From JBOFFC01 sp051648405 (GTDB taxonomy: Bacteria > Planctomycetota > Planctomycetia > Pirellulales > Lacipirellulaceae): 62,381 nucleotides of DNA. The notes under the pieces were generated by a model. It was not told where the DNA came from. It ran no database searches and was given only the letters and a program-made list of their open reading frames with translations. Both the position numbers and the translations under genes were made by a program. Location of the stretch: contig JBOFFC010000153.1 of assembly GCA_051648405.1 (NCBI GenBank), positions 1-62,381 on the forward strand, in the 5' to 3' direction. Shown here in pieces: positions 7,347-16,649 of this stretch. Every line of letters starts with the position of its first letter. The first letter of the stretch is position 1.

Positions 7347-9416
7347 CTAGCGACCGCGACGACGAGCAACTCCAAGGATTGTCGCGGCCGCTAGGTAGAG
7401 CGTCGCTGGCTCGGGCACAACCGTAAGGCGGCTGTCGTACCCGATGTAGGCGAACGAGAAGGCGCCATCGACCAGAGTCGGGGCGGCCGTGCCGTTGAGC
7501 TGCCGCAACTCGATCAAGAAGCCACCCCCCGACGGAGCATAGGTCAGGTAGTGATTGGCCGGGGCGACGAGCCCGTTGCCCAGGGTGTTGGTCGAAGCAG
7601 CGGTCAGCATGAGCACCCCGTCGAATGGCGCGACGCCCGGGATCTCGAGGAACCACTGCCCGACTGCCTGCCGGGTGAGTGAGAAGTCGCCGGCCGCAGG
7701 GCCGAGGAGCGCCGCGCCCGTTTCGTTGAACCCCGCGACGTAGGCGCCGACGAGGCCCTCGGTCAGCTCGGTGTCGAAAAAGACGAAGTTGAAGTTGGCC
7801 GCCTCGAACCGGTTGGGGCCCGAGTTGGCGTTCGAGTTGTCCCGCACCGCGACGCGCCATGTGCCGTCGGCCATAGGTGAGGCGCCGACGACGTTGTTGT
7901 TGTTCGAGCCACCGACGGCGATCACGAACCCGTCGGTGGCCGAGCTCGCGTTCGGCACCGTCACGCTGTAGAGCCCATTTTGCGAGGCGGGTGTCGGAGT
8001 CGCCACGGCGGGGGGCGTGAGCTGGGTCACGGCGATCCCACCGAAGCTCGAGCGCAGCGTTCCGTTGCCGTTGACGAGGGCACCGACCCAGTTGTCGCTG
8101 TAGGGAAAGAACGCCCCGGCGACGGTCGCGGTCGATTCGCTGCCGTCGAGCGTCTCGCCGATCGCCAGCCCGTAGACGACCCCGCCGAAGCCCGAGTCCC
8201 ACGGCGCCTCGACGGTGGCGTAGATCGGGGCGGCTGTGGTGACGTTTCGTGCGCGAGCGCCGTTTTGGGCGACCGACGCGAGCATGATCCCGTCCGCGGG
8301 GCCCGGGGCGTACGCCTCGGTGGCGCGCAGCCCGAGCCGGACCGCGGGGTCGTTGGGGTTCAGGCTCGCTCCGAAGGCGATGTCCACGTCGCCGTTGTTC
8401 GGGGCCTGTGTGCTGAACGCGCGGTCATCCCCTTGCGTCGATCGAGCGACCGTCCACGCCGCGGCGCTAGTTGGCGCGTCCTCGTTGGTGACGTTGAGCG
8501 TGAACGCCTTGACCCCCGGCGTGAGCGCGAAAGGAGTCGGCGTCGGCAGCGGGGCCGGGTTCGGGGCCGAGTCGCTCCCGAGGGGACGGATATCGACTTG
8601 GCTGAAGACCGATCCGGGGCTTTGGAACGCCTCGTAGAGGCCGAATCGGCCCGCGGGGAACTGCGTCCAGTTGGCGCCCGGCACGTCGGCGGGGGTCAGG
8701 TTGAACGCCTCGGCGCCGTCGAGCGTCACGCGGAGCTGTTCGGCGGAGTACTCGATCTCGACGACGTACGACTGGTTCGGGGTGTAACCGTCCGACGCGA
8801 CTCCCGCCCCCGACGCGATCGGGGTCACGCCGCCGACATCGACGCCGCCGATCGAGAACCCGGGGAGGTCCGCCTTGCCCCAGAGCTCGTCGGAGCTCGG
8901 GATCCCGTGAACCCAAGAAGCTTGCATCCCGGCCACGGCCGTCGTCCCGGCAGTCGCGTCGTTGATGCGGGGGGTGGGCGCCTGCGGGTCGTCTGGCGGG
9001 TCGAAGTAGTCGATCGCCTCGGTCACGCGCTTCCAGTCGAAGAGCAGGTAGCTCGCCGACGCAGTCGCGAGGCCGCGGGGGCGGACCGTCTCGTTGGGAT
9101 CAAACCCCAGAACGAAGCCGCTCAGGTCGTCGTCCGACCCAGGGCGCCACAGGTACTTGATCTTGCTGCCGACCGCGTTCGCGCCGTGGTGGTAGATCGT
9201 CGGGTAGCTGTTGTTGACCTCGCCAGCGATTAGGCCGTCGCCGCTGCCGAGGACCAAGTCCGTGCGCAACCACGCCGCGGGCTGCTGCTCGAGGACCGGT
9301 TGGTAGGTCTCGGCGGTGAACGCGTTGAACGAGACGGACGCGGCGGACGCATCCGCAACGCCGATCAGCGCGCCGACGCAAAGCGCCGCGTGCCGCACGA
9401 CTCTGCCTGACTTCAT
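7347..9416 (-). CDS. Exported PEP-CTERM protein with thrombospondin-C-like domain
   Basis: The 689-residue protein has a signal peptide and an N-terminal domain resembling the thrombospondin C-terminal/lectin-like fold (PGSDDDLSGFVLGFDP, then YLLFDWK). An uncharacterised repeated beta module follows, and the protein ends with VPEPATLYLAAATILGVA plus RRRGR, a PEP-CTERM exosortase signal. The ATG at 9416 has AGGAG eight bases upstream, so the GTG at 9425 is less likely. The C-terminal module (WVGALVNGNG, DGFVIAVGGSNNNNVV, DGTWRVAVRDN) recurs in the metallophosphoesterase at 14325-16604. Predicted location: cell surface or envelope matrix. Confidence 0.8.
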   Translation of the reverse strand: MKSGRVVRHAALCVGALIGVADASAASVSFNAFTAETYQPVLEQQPAAWLRTDLVLGSGDGLIAGEVNNSYPTIYHHGANAVGSKIKYLWRPGSDDDLSGFVLGFDPNETVRPRGLATASASYLLFDWKRVTEAIDYFDPPDDPQAPTPRINDATAGTTAVAGMQASWVHGIPSSDELWGKADLPGFSIGGVDVGGVTPIASGAGVASDGYTPNQSYVVEIEYSAEQLRVTLDGAEAFNLTPADVPGANWTQFPAGRFGLYEAFQSPGSVFSQVDIRPLGSDSAPNPAPLPTPTPFALTPGVKAFTLNVTNEDAPTSAAAWTVARSTQGDDRAFSTQAPNNGDVDIAFGASLNPNDPAVRLGLRATEAYAPGPADGIMLASVAQNGARARNVTTAAPIYATVEAPWDSGFGGVVYGLAIGETLDGSESTATVAGAFFPYSDNWVGALVNGNGTLRSSFGGIAVTQLTPPAVATPTPASQNGLYSVTVPNASSATDGFVIAVGGSNNNNVVGASPMADGTWRVAVRDNSNANSGPNRFEAANFNFVFFDTELTEGLVGAYVAGFNETGAALLGPAAGDFSLTRQAVGQWFLEIPGVAPFDGVLMLTAASTNTLGNGLVAPANHYLTYAPSGGGFLIELRQLNGTAAPTLVDGAFSFAYIGYDSRLTVVPEPATLYLAAATILGVARRRGR

Positions 9417-9825
9417 GAGGTCCACTCCTAGGTGTAAGCCAAAGAATTGATGCGATCCGGACGCCGCGATGCGTTATGGATCGATCGATCGAACGATCGT
9501 TTGGCAGCGTTTGCGTCGGTCGTGTTGTAGCCGCGGAGTCGTGCCCCGTGGTTAAGAAGGCGAGAAGATTTGCAGGGCCGCATGCTTCGATCTGCGTTGA
9601 GGAACGCCGGTGCGCTGATCGTCAACGACGATAGGCTAATCGAGAGCGTGAAGTCGGTGACGCGCTATCGGCGACGATCAATCGGAGTTTCTTCGCAGAA
9701 GCTTCAACTGGGCTTAACCCACGTCTTGGCCGTCGGGGCTAAGCTCCGACCGCCCGGGAAGCTTCTCCGGGAATGATTCCCCCTGGGCCGCTCGAAGCAG
9801 CCACCCCCCCGAGAGCAAGAAGCTC
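9417..9825. other. Divergent intergenic region with a structured leader
   Basis: This region lies between the divergent PEP-CTERM (minus) and DUF1559 (plus) genes. The AT-richer part near 9481-9500 has overlapping GATCGATCGATC and AACGATCGTT palindromes. At 9697-9766 the outer arms AGAAGCTTC and GAAGCTTCT enclose a strong hairpin GTCGGGGCT-AAGCTCCGAC (9732-9750), ending 59 bases before the DUF1559 start. No credible gene was seen. The structure may be a leader element or a transcription signal; no known riboswitch was recognised. Confidence 0.4.
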
Positions 9826-10752
9826 ATGGCTAGCCCTGTCTCGAAGCGAAAGGCTAATGGTTTCACGCTCGTCGAGCTGCTGGTGGTGATCGCGATCATC
9901 GGCATCCTCGTCGCGCTGCTGCTTCCCGCCGTGCAGGCGGCTCGTGAGTCGGCGCGGCGCTCGCAGTGCCAAAACAACCTCAAGCAGCTCGGCTTGGGGA
10001 TGCTCCTCTACCACGACGTGAACAAGGTGTTCGCGCCGGGGCACACGGGGTTCGACACCAACGCCGCCACGGACTTCCAGCACAGCTGGATGACACTGAT
10101 TTTGTCGCACGTCGAGCACCAAGCGCTTTTCGACCGTTACGACTTGAACAAGCGGTGGAATCAGGGTGACAACGGCCGGTTTGTGACGCGTTCGCCCAAC
10201 GGCAACCTGCCCCTTCAACTGTGCCCGTCGTCGGACCACGTCGTTGATGCCCAGGGCGACTACGCCGGAATCAACGGGCCGGGCAGCTACAACCACGACG
10301 GCATCGTGATCCCCGACGGGTACCAGAAGGGAATGGGCTACGAATCGGGAATCTTGATCGCGGTCGGTCCACACCCGGACACGAAGCCGAACCGCCCGAT
10401 CCCCGTCGCTCGGGTTACCGACGGAACCCAGTACACGATCTTGATCGGCGAGGACTCGGCAAGAAACGACGTCACCGAGTCTTCGGGCGAAGACGCCGGT
10501 GGGGGGGGCGGCGGGAACGACAAGTTCTGGGGCTACGCTCACCAGACTTTTGCCCACCATAGCCCCGTCCTCAACCCACGGAACCCCGATGGAACGCGCC
10601 AGCACAACGAGATGGGGAGCGACCACCCGGGGGGATTGAACTCGGTCTTCGCCGATGGGCACGTGAAGTGGCTGAACGACTTCACGTCGCACCGGATCAT
10701 CGACTTCATGACGACGCGTGCAACCGGGGAGCTGATGAATGAGGACTTCTAG
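9826..10752 (+). CDS. DUF1559 pseudopilin-like protein
   Basis: The 308-residue protein begins with a basic leader and the type IV pilin/type II secretion methylation segment (GFTLVELLVVIAIIGILV). The DUF1559 body follows, ending with DHPGGLNSVFADGHVKWLND. These proteins are greatly expanded in planctomycetes and are probably processed by a prepilin peptidase; their exact role is not established. A run of glycines (GGGGGGND) is encoded near 10498-10521. The gene overlaps the following lipoprotein gene by 14 bases, suggesting coupled expression. A structured leader lies at 9697-9766. Confidence 0.9.
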   Translation: MASPVSKRKANGFTLVELLVVIAIIGILVALLLPAVQAARESARRSQCQNNLKQLGLGMLLYHDVNKVFAPGHTGFDTNAATDFQHSWMTLILSHVEHQALFDRYDLNKRWNQGDNGRFVTRSPNGNLPLQLCPSSDHVVDAQGDYAGINGPGSYNHDGIVIPDGYQKGMGYESGILIAVGPHPDTKPNRPIPVARVTDGTQYTILIGEDSARNDVTESSGEDAGGGGGGNDKFWGYAHQTFAHHSPVLNPRNPDGTRQHNEMGSDHPGGLNSVFADGHVKWLNDFTSHRIIDFMTTRATGELMNEDF

Positions 10753-11170
10753 ACCCAACCCCGTGGTCCGGTGCTTCGTCGCGATCGCGATCTTTGCGGC
10801 AGTCGGCTGCGGTCGGACTGACTGGGGCTACGTCGCCGGCGCCGTGACGGTCGATGGCCAGGCCGTTGGGCCGGGGACCCTCGTGTTCGAGCCGACCGAC
10901 CCCAAGAACCTCAACGGGCCATCGTCGCTCGGCTACTTCGGCGAGGACGGAAGGTACGAGCTGCTGAGCGTCGGGAAAGTTCGTGGCGCCGTCGCCGGCG
11001 AATACCGAGTCGTGATCATGCCCGGAGCGCCGGGCGCCCTCTCCGACGAGAACACGAAGCTCAAGGACGTGAAGACCTCGATCCCAGCGAAATACTTTGA
11101 TTACGGCGCAGGACTCACCGCGACGGTGACCCCCGGCTCGCAGTCGATCGACTTTCCGTTGACTAAGTGA
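10739..11170 (+). CDS. Small lipoprotein with transthyretin/carboxypeptidase-regulatory-like fold
   Basis: The 143-residue product has an N-terminal hydrophobic segment ending in AAVGCGRTD, a plausible lipobox with Cys at about residue 24. The remainder (VTVDGQAVGPGTLVFEPTD, GEYRVVIMPG) is the beta-sandwich type seen in planctomycete proteins encoded beside DUF1559 genes. The start ATG lies inside the DUF1559 gene. A second DUF1559/lipoprotein pair occurs at 42453-44033, showing that the pairing is conserved. Function is unknown; an envelope location is inferred. Confidence 0.75.
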   Translation: MRTSRPNPVVRCFVAIAIFAAVGCGRTDWGYVAGAVTVDGQAVGPGTLVFEPTDPKNLNGPSSLGYFGEDGRYELLSVGKVRGAVAGEYRVVIMPGAPGALSDENTKLKDVKTSIPAKYFDYGAGLTATVTPGSQSIDFPLTK

Positions 11171-11289
11171 GTGCCCCCTAGCGAAGCGACGGCGCGCCAC
11201 GCGGGCCGCCGACAAACCACCCCCCATCGGCCCGGCGACGTCGAACCGTCGGGACTTCCTCCCCTGATCCGAAGCACCAAGGACCACCG

Positions 11290-14223
11290 ATGCGACTATT
11301 CATGTCACTGATCGCCGCGTTGGCGGCGGCCGCGGCGGCATCGCCGTCGTTCGCCCAACCGGTTGACTTCACAACGTTCGTGAACGAACGGTTCGTTCGC
11401 ACGAACGGCTTCCCGAACTCGTTGTGGGCCACGACCGCCACGACCGCCCAGCTCGACGACACGAACCCGTTCACCCCCTCGCAAAACGCGGCGGCGAACA
11501 TCCTCCACGGCACGACGAGCATCCTCAACAAGCGGATCCAGGGGCGCCTCGCGCCGGGACCCGACGACGACGTGGTCGGCTTCGTGCTCGGCTTCAACCC
11601 GGGTGAGGCGACACTCGGTTCGGCCGAGGCGCTCGCGGCCGACTACCTCCTCGTTGACTGGAAGGGGATCGACCAAAACTTCGACTTCACCGACGTCCCG
11701 GCCGACGGCGGATTCTTCCACGACGCAACGATCGCCGGGCTGATGCCGGCGGGGCTCGCCCTCAGCCGGGTGGTTGGCGTCCCCAACGCCGACGAGCTGT
11801 GGCAGCACATTGACTCGGAAGACGCGCCGGACGGCGGGATCATCGAGCTCCAACGCGGCCGGGGGGTCGGGCGCACGCCGTACCGCCGCAACTACACCCA
11901 GCCGCACGAGTTCGACATCACCTACACGGCGAACCGCGTCACGGTGATCGTGGATGGCGCCCTGCAGCTCGACCAGACTGGCACGTTCGGTGACGGCGTC
12001 TTCGGCCTCTACACGGGCTGGCAGGGCCCGACACCGATCTTCTCGGACTTCGTGGTTTCCGACGCGGCGCAGCTCCCATCGGCGTTCCCGACGGCGACCA
12101 TCGACCGCGCCACGGGCGAGCTCATCCTGCGTAACACCGCGACCGGCACCGTCGATTTCGCGAGCTACCGCGTCCGCTCGACGGCCGGGAGCATCGAGCC
12201 GAGCGAGTGGCTCTCGGTGTCGGACAATTACGACGCCGGGGGCCCCGGGTCGGTCGATACCGACGCGTGGCAGGTGCTTAGCGAGACCGACACGCTCCTC
12301 TCCGAGTCGGAGCAGGGGGGGACGAACGGTGGTCGGCTCGCCGTAGGTCAGTCGATCGACCTGGGCGACCTCTGGACCGCCTCGCGGTTCGAGGACCTGG
12401 TGCTCGAGCTGACCTTGCCCCCCTCCGCCACGTTCCCGGCCGGGCTGGTTGTTCCCGTGACGCCGACCTACACGGGCAACGCGGGCGCGGCGTTCTCGCG
12501 GTCGGACCTCAACACGGACGGCCTGATCTCGCTCGCCGACTGGAACCTCTTCTACCCCAACACGCTGAAGCGGTTCTCTGCGCTCTCGCTGGTCGATGCG
12601 GCGCTGCTGGGGGACCTCGACGGCGACCGAGACAACGACGTGAACGACTTCAGCCTCTTCAAGGCGGACTACGAGCTGGCGAACGGCGGCGGCTCCTTCG
12701 CCCGCGCCCTCGCCGGTGCAGTCCCCGAGCCCTCCGCGGTGCTGCTCGTCTCGGTAGCGCTCGCCGCCTTCGCGGCGCGGCGTCGGTCGGCCGTGCTGGT
12801 GCTGGTCGCCGTGGCTTCGGTCGGGGTCGGTTCCAGCGCCTCGGCCCAGGCCCTCGACTTCACTCAGTTCACCCTCGAGGCCTACCCCAACATCAACTTC
12901 GCCGAGGCGGGCTGGACGACCACGGCGAATGTCGCCCGTGTCATCGACCGCACCGTCCCGCCCGACGGCAACAACGACAACACCAGCCCGAGCGTGCTCT
13001 ACAGCCCGACGAACCTGCGGGGCAACCGCATCCGCGGCATCATGCAGCCCGGCACCGACGACGACGTCGTGGGTTTGATGTTCGGCTTCCAACCCGGCGA
13101 CGCGAGCTTCGGCGAGAACTCGGCCGACGCCAACTATCTGATGATCGACTGGAAGGGCGCGACGCAAAACTTCGACTTTGTCGATGCCCAGAACGTCCAG
13201 CCCTTCAATGCCCCGACCCCCGGTGGGGTCATGCCGGCGGGCCTCGCCCTGTCGCGCGTCAATGGCCTCGCGAACATGGACGAGAAGTGGCAGCACGTCG
13301 ATCTCGCGGCGAACCCACTCGGGGGGGTCACGCAGCTCTCGCGCGCTCTGACGCTCGGCTCGACCGGGTACAACCGGACCGCGAGCCGCCCGAACTACAC
13401 GTTCGACGTCATTTGGACGGAGGACACGTTCGTCGCTCTGGTGAACGGGTCGCTCGAGTTCGTCGAGCGGGGTGAATTCGGCGACGGTCGGTTCGGCGTC
13501 TACACCTGCTGCCAAGACGGCAACCCGTTCTTCCAGGACTTCGAGGTGCTGCCGGTCGAGTCGCTCGACCTCCGCTCGCTCGTCCCGTTCGCCGACGTCA
13601 ACCGCGACTCCGGGGACATCGTGGTTCGTAACGACACCACGGCCCCGATCACGTTCGACTACTACGAGCTCCGCAGCCGGACCGGCTCGCTCTTGCCGAC
13701 GTGGCAGGGACTGGCCGACGGCGAGTCGGGGGGCGACACCGCGCCGGGCCTGGGCTGGGTCGAAGCGGGGGGATCGAGCACGACCGCGCTGTCGGAGGCG
13801 TTCCTCGTGAGCGCGGCCGGCGTCAGCGACGGGGTCACGCTCAACCCGGGCCAGTCGCTCACCTTCCGTGGCGCGTACAACGGGCGCGTCAACGCCGACG
13901 ACTTGCAGTTCGTCTACCGCGACTCGACCGGCGCGCGGAAGTCCGCGTTCGTGGACTACGCGGGCGTGGGGGCGCCCGTCTCGCTGCCGGGCGACTTCAA
14001 CGGCGATGGGTTGGTCAACGCGGCCGACTACACCGTCTGGCGTGACGGCGGCGTCTTGCTCAACGAGACCAACTCGATCGGCGTCACCGACACCGCGGAC
14101 TACGAGGTCTGGGTCGCCAACTACGGCGCCTCGGCGAGCATGTCCTCGGCCAGCGCGGTCCCCGAGCCGGCAGCGGCGCTCCTGCTGCTGTTGGGAGTCG
14201 TGGCCCTGCGGCGCCGTCGCTGA
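11290..14223 (+). CDS. Tandem fusion of two PEP-CTERM precursor proteins
   Basis: One 977-residue frame holds two complete exported proteins. The first half has a signal peptide, a thrombospondin-C-like domain (GPDDDVVGFVLGFNPGE), dockerin-like segments and a full PEP-CTERM tail (V478-PEPSAV..., ending ARRR). The second half follows with no spacer: SAVLVLVAVASVGVG, then SSASAQALDF, is a signal peptide. It leads into a second thrombospondin-C-like domain (GTDDDVVGLMFGFQPGD), a dockerin repeat (PGDFNGDGLVNAADYTVW) and a second PEP-CTERM (VPEPAAALLLLLG). Without processing the product would cross the membrane between its halves. A terminator follows at 14251. Confidence 0.85.
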   Translation: MRLFMSLIAALAAAAAASPSFAQPVDFTTFVNERFVRTNGFPNSLWATTATTAQLDDTNPFTPSQNAAANILHGTTSILNKRIQGRLAPGPDDDVVGFVLGFNPGEATLGSAEALAADYLLVDWKGIDQNFDFTDVPADGGFFHDATIAGLMPAGLALSRVVGVPNADELWQHIDSEDAPDGGIIELQRGRGVGRTPYRRNYTQPHEFDITYTANRVTVIVDGALQLDQTGTFGDGVFGLYTGWQGPTPIFSDFVVSDAAQLPSAFPTATIDRATGELILRNTATGTVDFASYRVRSTAGSIEPSEWLSVSDNYDAGGPGSVDTDAWQVLSETDTLLSESEQGGTNGGRLAVGQSIDLGDLWTASRFEDLVLELTLPPSATFPAGLVVPVTPTYTGNAGAAFSRSDLNTDGLISLADWNLFYPNTLKRFSALSLVDAALLGDLDGDRDNDVNDFSLFKADYELANGGGSFARALAGAVPEPSAVLLVSVALAAFAARRRSAVLVLVAVASVGVGSSASAQALDFTQFTLEAYPNINFAEAGWTTTANVARVIDRTVPPDGNNDNTSPSVLYSPTNLRGNRIRGIMQPGTDDDVVGLMFGFQPGDASFGENSADANYLMIDWKGATQNFDFVDAQNVQPFNAPTPGGVMPAGLALSRVNGLANMDEKWQHVDLAANPLGGVTQLSRALTLGSTGYNRTASRPNYTFDVIWTEDTFVALVNGSLEFVERGEFGDGRFGVYTCCQDGNPFFQDFEVLPVESLDLRSLVPFADVNRDSGDIVVRNDTTAPITFDYYELRSRTGSLLPTWQGLADGESGGDTAPGLGWVEAGGSSTTALSEAFLVSAAGVSDGVTLNPGQSLTFRGAYNGRVNADDLQFVYRDSTGARKSAFVDYAGVGAPVSLPGDFNGDGLVNAADYTVWRDGGVLLNETNSIGVTDTADYEVWVANYGASASMSSASAVPEPAAALLLLLGVVALRRRR

Positions 14224-14250
14224 GCTATCGGCTTCCATTGCTACCGATCC

Positions 14251-14294
14251 CGAGGCGGTCGCGGCAGACGTCGCGACCGCCTCGGTTGTTTTTT
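14251..14294 (+). terminator. Rho-independent terminator
   Basis: A perfect 13-bp GC-rich stem (CGAGGCGGTCGCG, 14251-14263, with its complement at 14272-14284) and an 8-base loop are followed by GTTGTTTTTTC. It lies 27 bases after the fused PEP-CTERM gene. Its presence argues against the alternative ATG at 14238 for the next gene, which would be inside the hairpin. Confidence 0.85.
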
Positions 14295-14324
14295 CAACCG
14301 CTTCTCTCGCTCAGCGACGGCACA

Positions 14325-16604
14325 ATGCGACTCTCCAACGCCGCGTTCCTCTTCGCGGTCCCTCTCCTCGCCCTGGGGGCGCCCCGGCTTGCGGCCGGCC
14401 TCGCCGACCCCGTCAGCCCCGGTTCGTGGACGCTCGCGGTCCTACCCGACACGCAGATCTACGCCGAGTCGTATCCCCAGCACTTCGACGCCCAGACCAA
14501 CTGGTTGGTCGCGAACAAGGCGTCGCACGACCTCCGGTACGTGCTCCACGAGGGGGACATCACCAACCGCAACACGGCCGTCCAATGGGACAACGCCAAG
14601 GCGTCGATGTCGATCCTCGACGGCGAGGTCCCCTACGCCATGGTGGGGGGCAACCACGATTACGGGCCGGGCGGGAACGCCGTCGATCGCAACAGCCTGT
14701 TCAACGCCCCAGGCTACTTCGGACCTGGCAGCCCCTACGCGTCCCAACCGTCCGTTGGTGGGTTCTACGAGAGTGGGAAGACCGACAACTCGTACCACAC
14801 GTTCCAGGCTGGCAACCGCGACTGGCTCGTGCTCGCGCTGGAGTTTGGGCCCCGCAACCAAGTGGTCGATTGGGCGAACCAGGTGGTCACGCAGCACCCC
14901 GAGCACCTCGTGATGCTCGTGACGCACGCCTACATGTACTTCGACGAGACAATCTACGACTGGGCAGCGAAGGGGGCCTCGCAGAGTTGGAACCCCCACG
15001 CCTACGGCGTCGCCTCGCAACCCGGCGAGACCGTCAACGACGGCCAAGAGCTGTGGGACAAGCTCGTCTCGAAGCACTCCAACTTCCGCCTCACGTTCAA
15101 CGGCCACGTGCTCGGCGACGGCACGGGGTACAGGAGCACCGTCGGAGAGAACGGGAACGTCGTCCACCAGATGCTCGCGAACTACCAATTCAAGGCGCAA
15201 GGGGGTTTCGGCGACATGCGGCTCCTGGAGTTCAAAGAGGACGGCGAGACCGTCGTGGTCAAGACGTACTCGCCCGTCCTCGACCGCCACGACCGAACGT
15301 TCGATCAGGAGTTCGCGTTCAACCTCAACGAGCTGCGCGGGCCGCTCGTCCCGCCCCCGCCGCCGTTCTTGCCGGCCGTCGTCGCGGGCAACCTCCGCGT
15401 CACCGGTCCGACCGACCCCACCGCGAACACCGTCGATTCGGTGACGTTCGCCCAGTCCTCGTCGCCCAAGCTATCGACCCTCCAAGTGAACCGTGGAGAC
15501 TTCCAGCTCGCGTACGACGGCGCCGGGCTCAAGCACCAAGAAGGGGTGCTGCTCGCCTCGGTGCGACAGAACCAACGGGAGGGCTACGAAGCGACCGTCG
15601 AGGTCGGCCGCAGCAGCTTCGGCGACGGCGTCCTCGCGCTATCCGTCATGGAGATGGGGGTCGCGAGCGACAACGAGCTGAACGTCGATACCGCCGCGGC
15701 GTGGTTCCAGTTCCAAAGCGGCTGGCAAGCCGCGCACGTCAACGGGAACGGCGCCCTCGCCCCCGGCGCCTCGCACCGCGTCGAGTCGGGTGACGTGACC
15801 CGCAACGCGACGGGTCGCTACCGCGTCGACCTCGACGTCAACCCCGTAACGGACGGGCTGCTCTTCGCGGTGGGGGGGAACAACGACAACGTCGTGGTAC
15901 TGACTTCGCCGACTGCCGACGGAGCGTGGGACGTCCGCGTCCAGGACAACGCGACGAACTTCGCGGCCACCGGCGCCGACCGCGACTGGGCGTTCGTTTA
16001 CGTCCCCTACGACACCGAGCACCTTGTCGGGGGGCTGTACGACGGCCGCCGCTCCGCAGCGGTCTCGTCGGTCGGTGGCCACACACTGACGCGACTCGCG
16101 ACGGGGCGTTACGAGCTCGCCGTCACCGGCGCGACGCCCACCGACGGCGTTCTCTTGCTGACGGTCGCAGGTGAGACGAGCGGCGGAGGGGTGTTCGGAC
16201 CCGACGACAACGCGCTCACCTACGAGGCGACCGCTGACAACAAGTTCCTCATCGAGGCGCGCGATCTCCCCGCCGGCGCCCTGCAAGACACGCAGTTCGC
16301 CTGGGCGTTCGTGTCGTTCGCCACGCCCCTCCAACCGACCCTGTCGCCTGCGGACTTCGACCGCAATGGCTTCGTCAACTCCGCCGACCTCGAGCTGTGG
16401 CGATCGGAGTACGGCTCAACCGGAACACTTCGCAGCGACGGGAACGGCGACGGCGTTGTGAACGCTGCCGACTACACCGTCTGGAGGGACGCGGGTGAAG
16501 TTGACCCAAGATCCCGAAGCGTTCCTGAACCGCACAGCGGGACGGTCGCACTGGTGGTGGTGGTCTCCGCGGCTAGTTGGAGTCGAAGGACCAGCGCGAC
16601 CTGA
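14325..16604 (+). CDS. Exported calcineurin-like metallophosphoesterase with dockerin and PEP-CTERM tail
   Basis: The 759-residue protein has a signal peptide (MRLSNAAFLFAVPLLALG). The metallophosphatase motifs are in order: VLPDTQ, HEGDITN, GGNHD, THAY and FNGHV (the last normally GH-x-H; only GHV is seen). A repeated beta module shared with the PEP-CTERM protein at 7347-9416 follows (DGLLFAVGGNNDNVVV, DGAWDVRVQDN). The end carries dockerin-type calcium repeats (FDRNGFVNSADLELW, GNGDGVVNAADYTVW) and a short VPEP tail with a hydrophobic stretch. It probably cleaves phosphate esters at the cell surface; the substrate is unknown. The start at 14325 follows the terminator. Confidence 0.85.
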   Translation: MRLSNAAFLFAVPLLALGAPRLAAGLADPVSPGSWTLAVLPDTQIYAESYPQHFDAQTNWLVANKASHDLRYVLHEGDITNRNTAVQWDNAKASMSILDGEVPYAMVGGNHDYGPGGNAVDRNSLFNAPGYFGPGSPYASQPSVGGFYESGKTDNSYHTFQAGNRDWLVLALEFGPRNQVVDWANQVVTQHPEHLVMLVTHAYMYFDETIYDWAAKGASQSWNPHAYGVASQPGETVNDGQELWDKLVSKHSNFRLTFNGHVLGDGTGYRSTVGENGNVVHQMLANYQFKAQGGFGDMRLLEFKEDGETVVVKTYSPVLDRHDRTFDQEFAFNLNELRGPLVPPPPPFLPAVVAGNLRVTGPTDPTANTVDSVTFAQSSSPKLSTLQVNRGDFQLAYDGAGLKHQEGVLLASVRQNQREGYEATVEVGRSSFGDGVLALSVMEMGVASDNELNVDTAAAWFQFQSGWQAAHVNGNGALAPGASHRVESGDVTRNATGRYRVDLDVNPVTDGLLFAVGGNNDNVVVLTSPTADGAWDVRVQDNATNFAATGADRDWAFVYVPYDTEHLVGGLYDGRRSAAVSSVGGHTLTRLATGRYELAVTGATPTDGVLLLTVAGETSGGGVFGPDDNALTYEATADNKFLIEARDLPAGALQDTQFAWAFVSFATPLQPTLSPADFDRNGFVNSADLELWRSEYGSTGTLRSDGNGDGVVNAADYTVWRDAGEVDPRSRSVPEPHSGTVALVVVVSAASWSRRTSAT

Positions 16605-16649
16605 GGGACAGGCGCCAGCGATCCTCACAGGTCCGACCGACATCCACAG

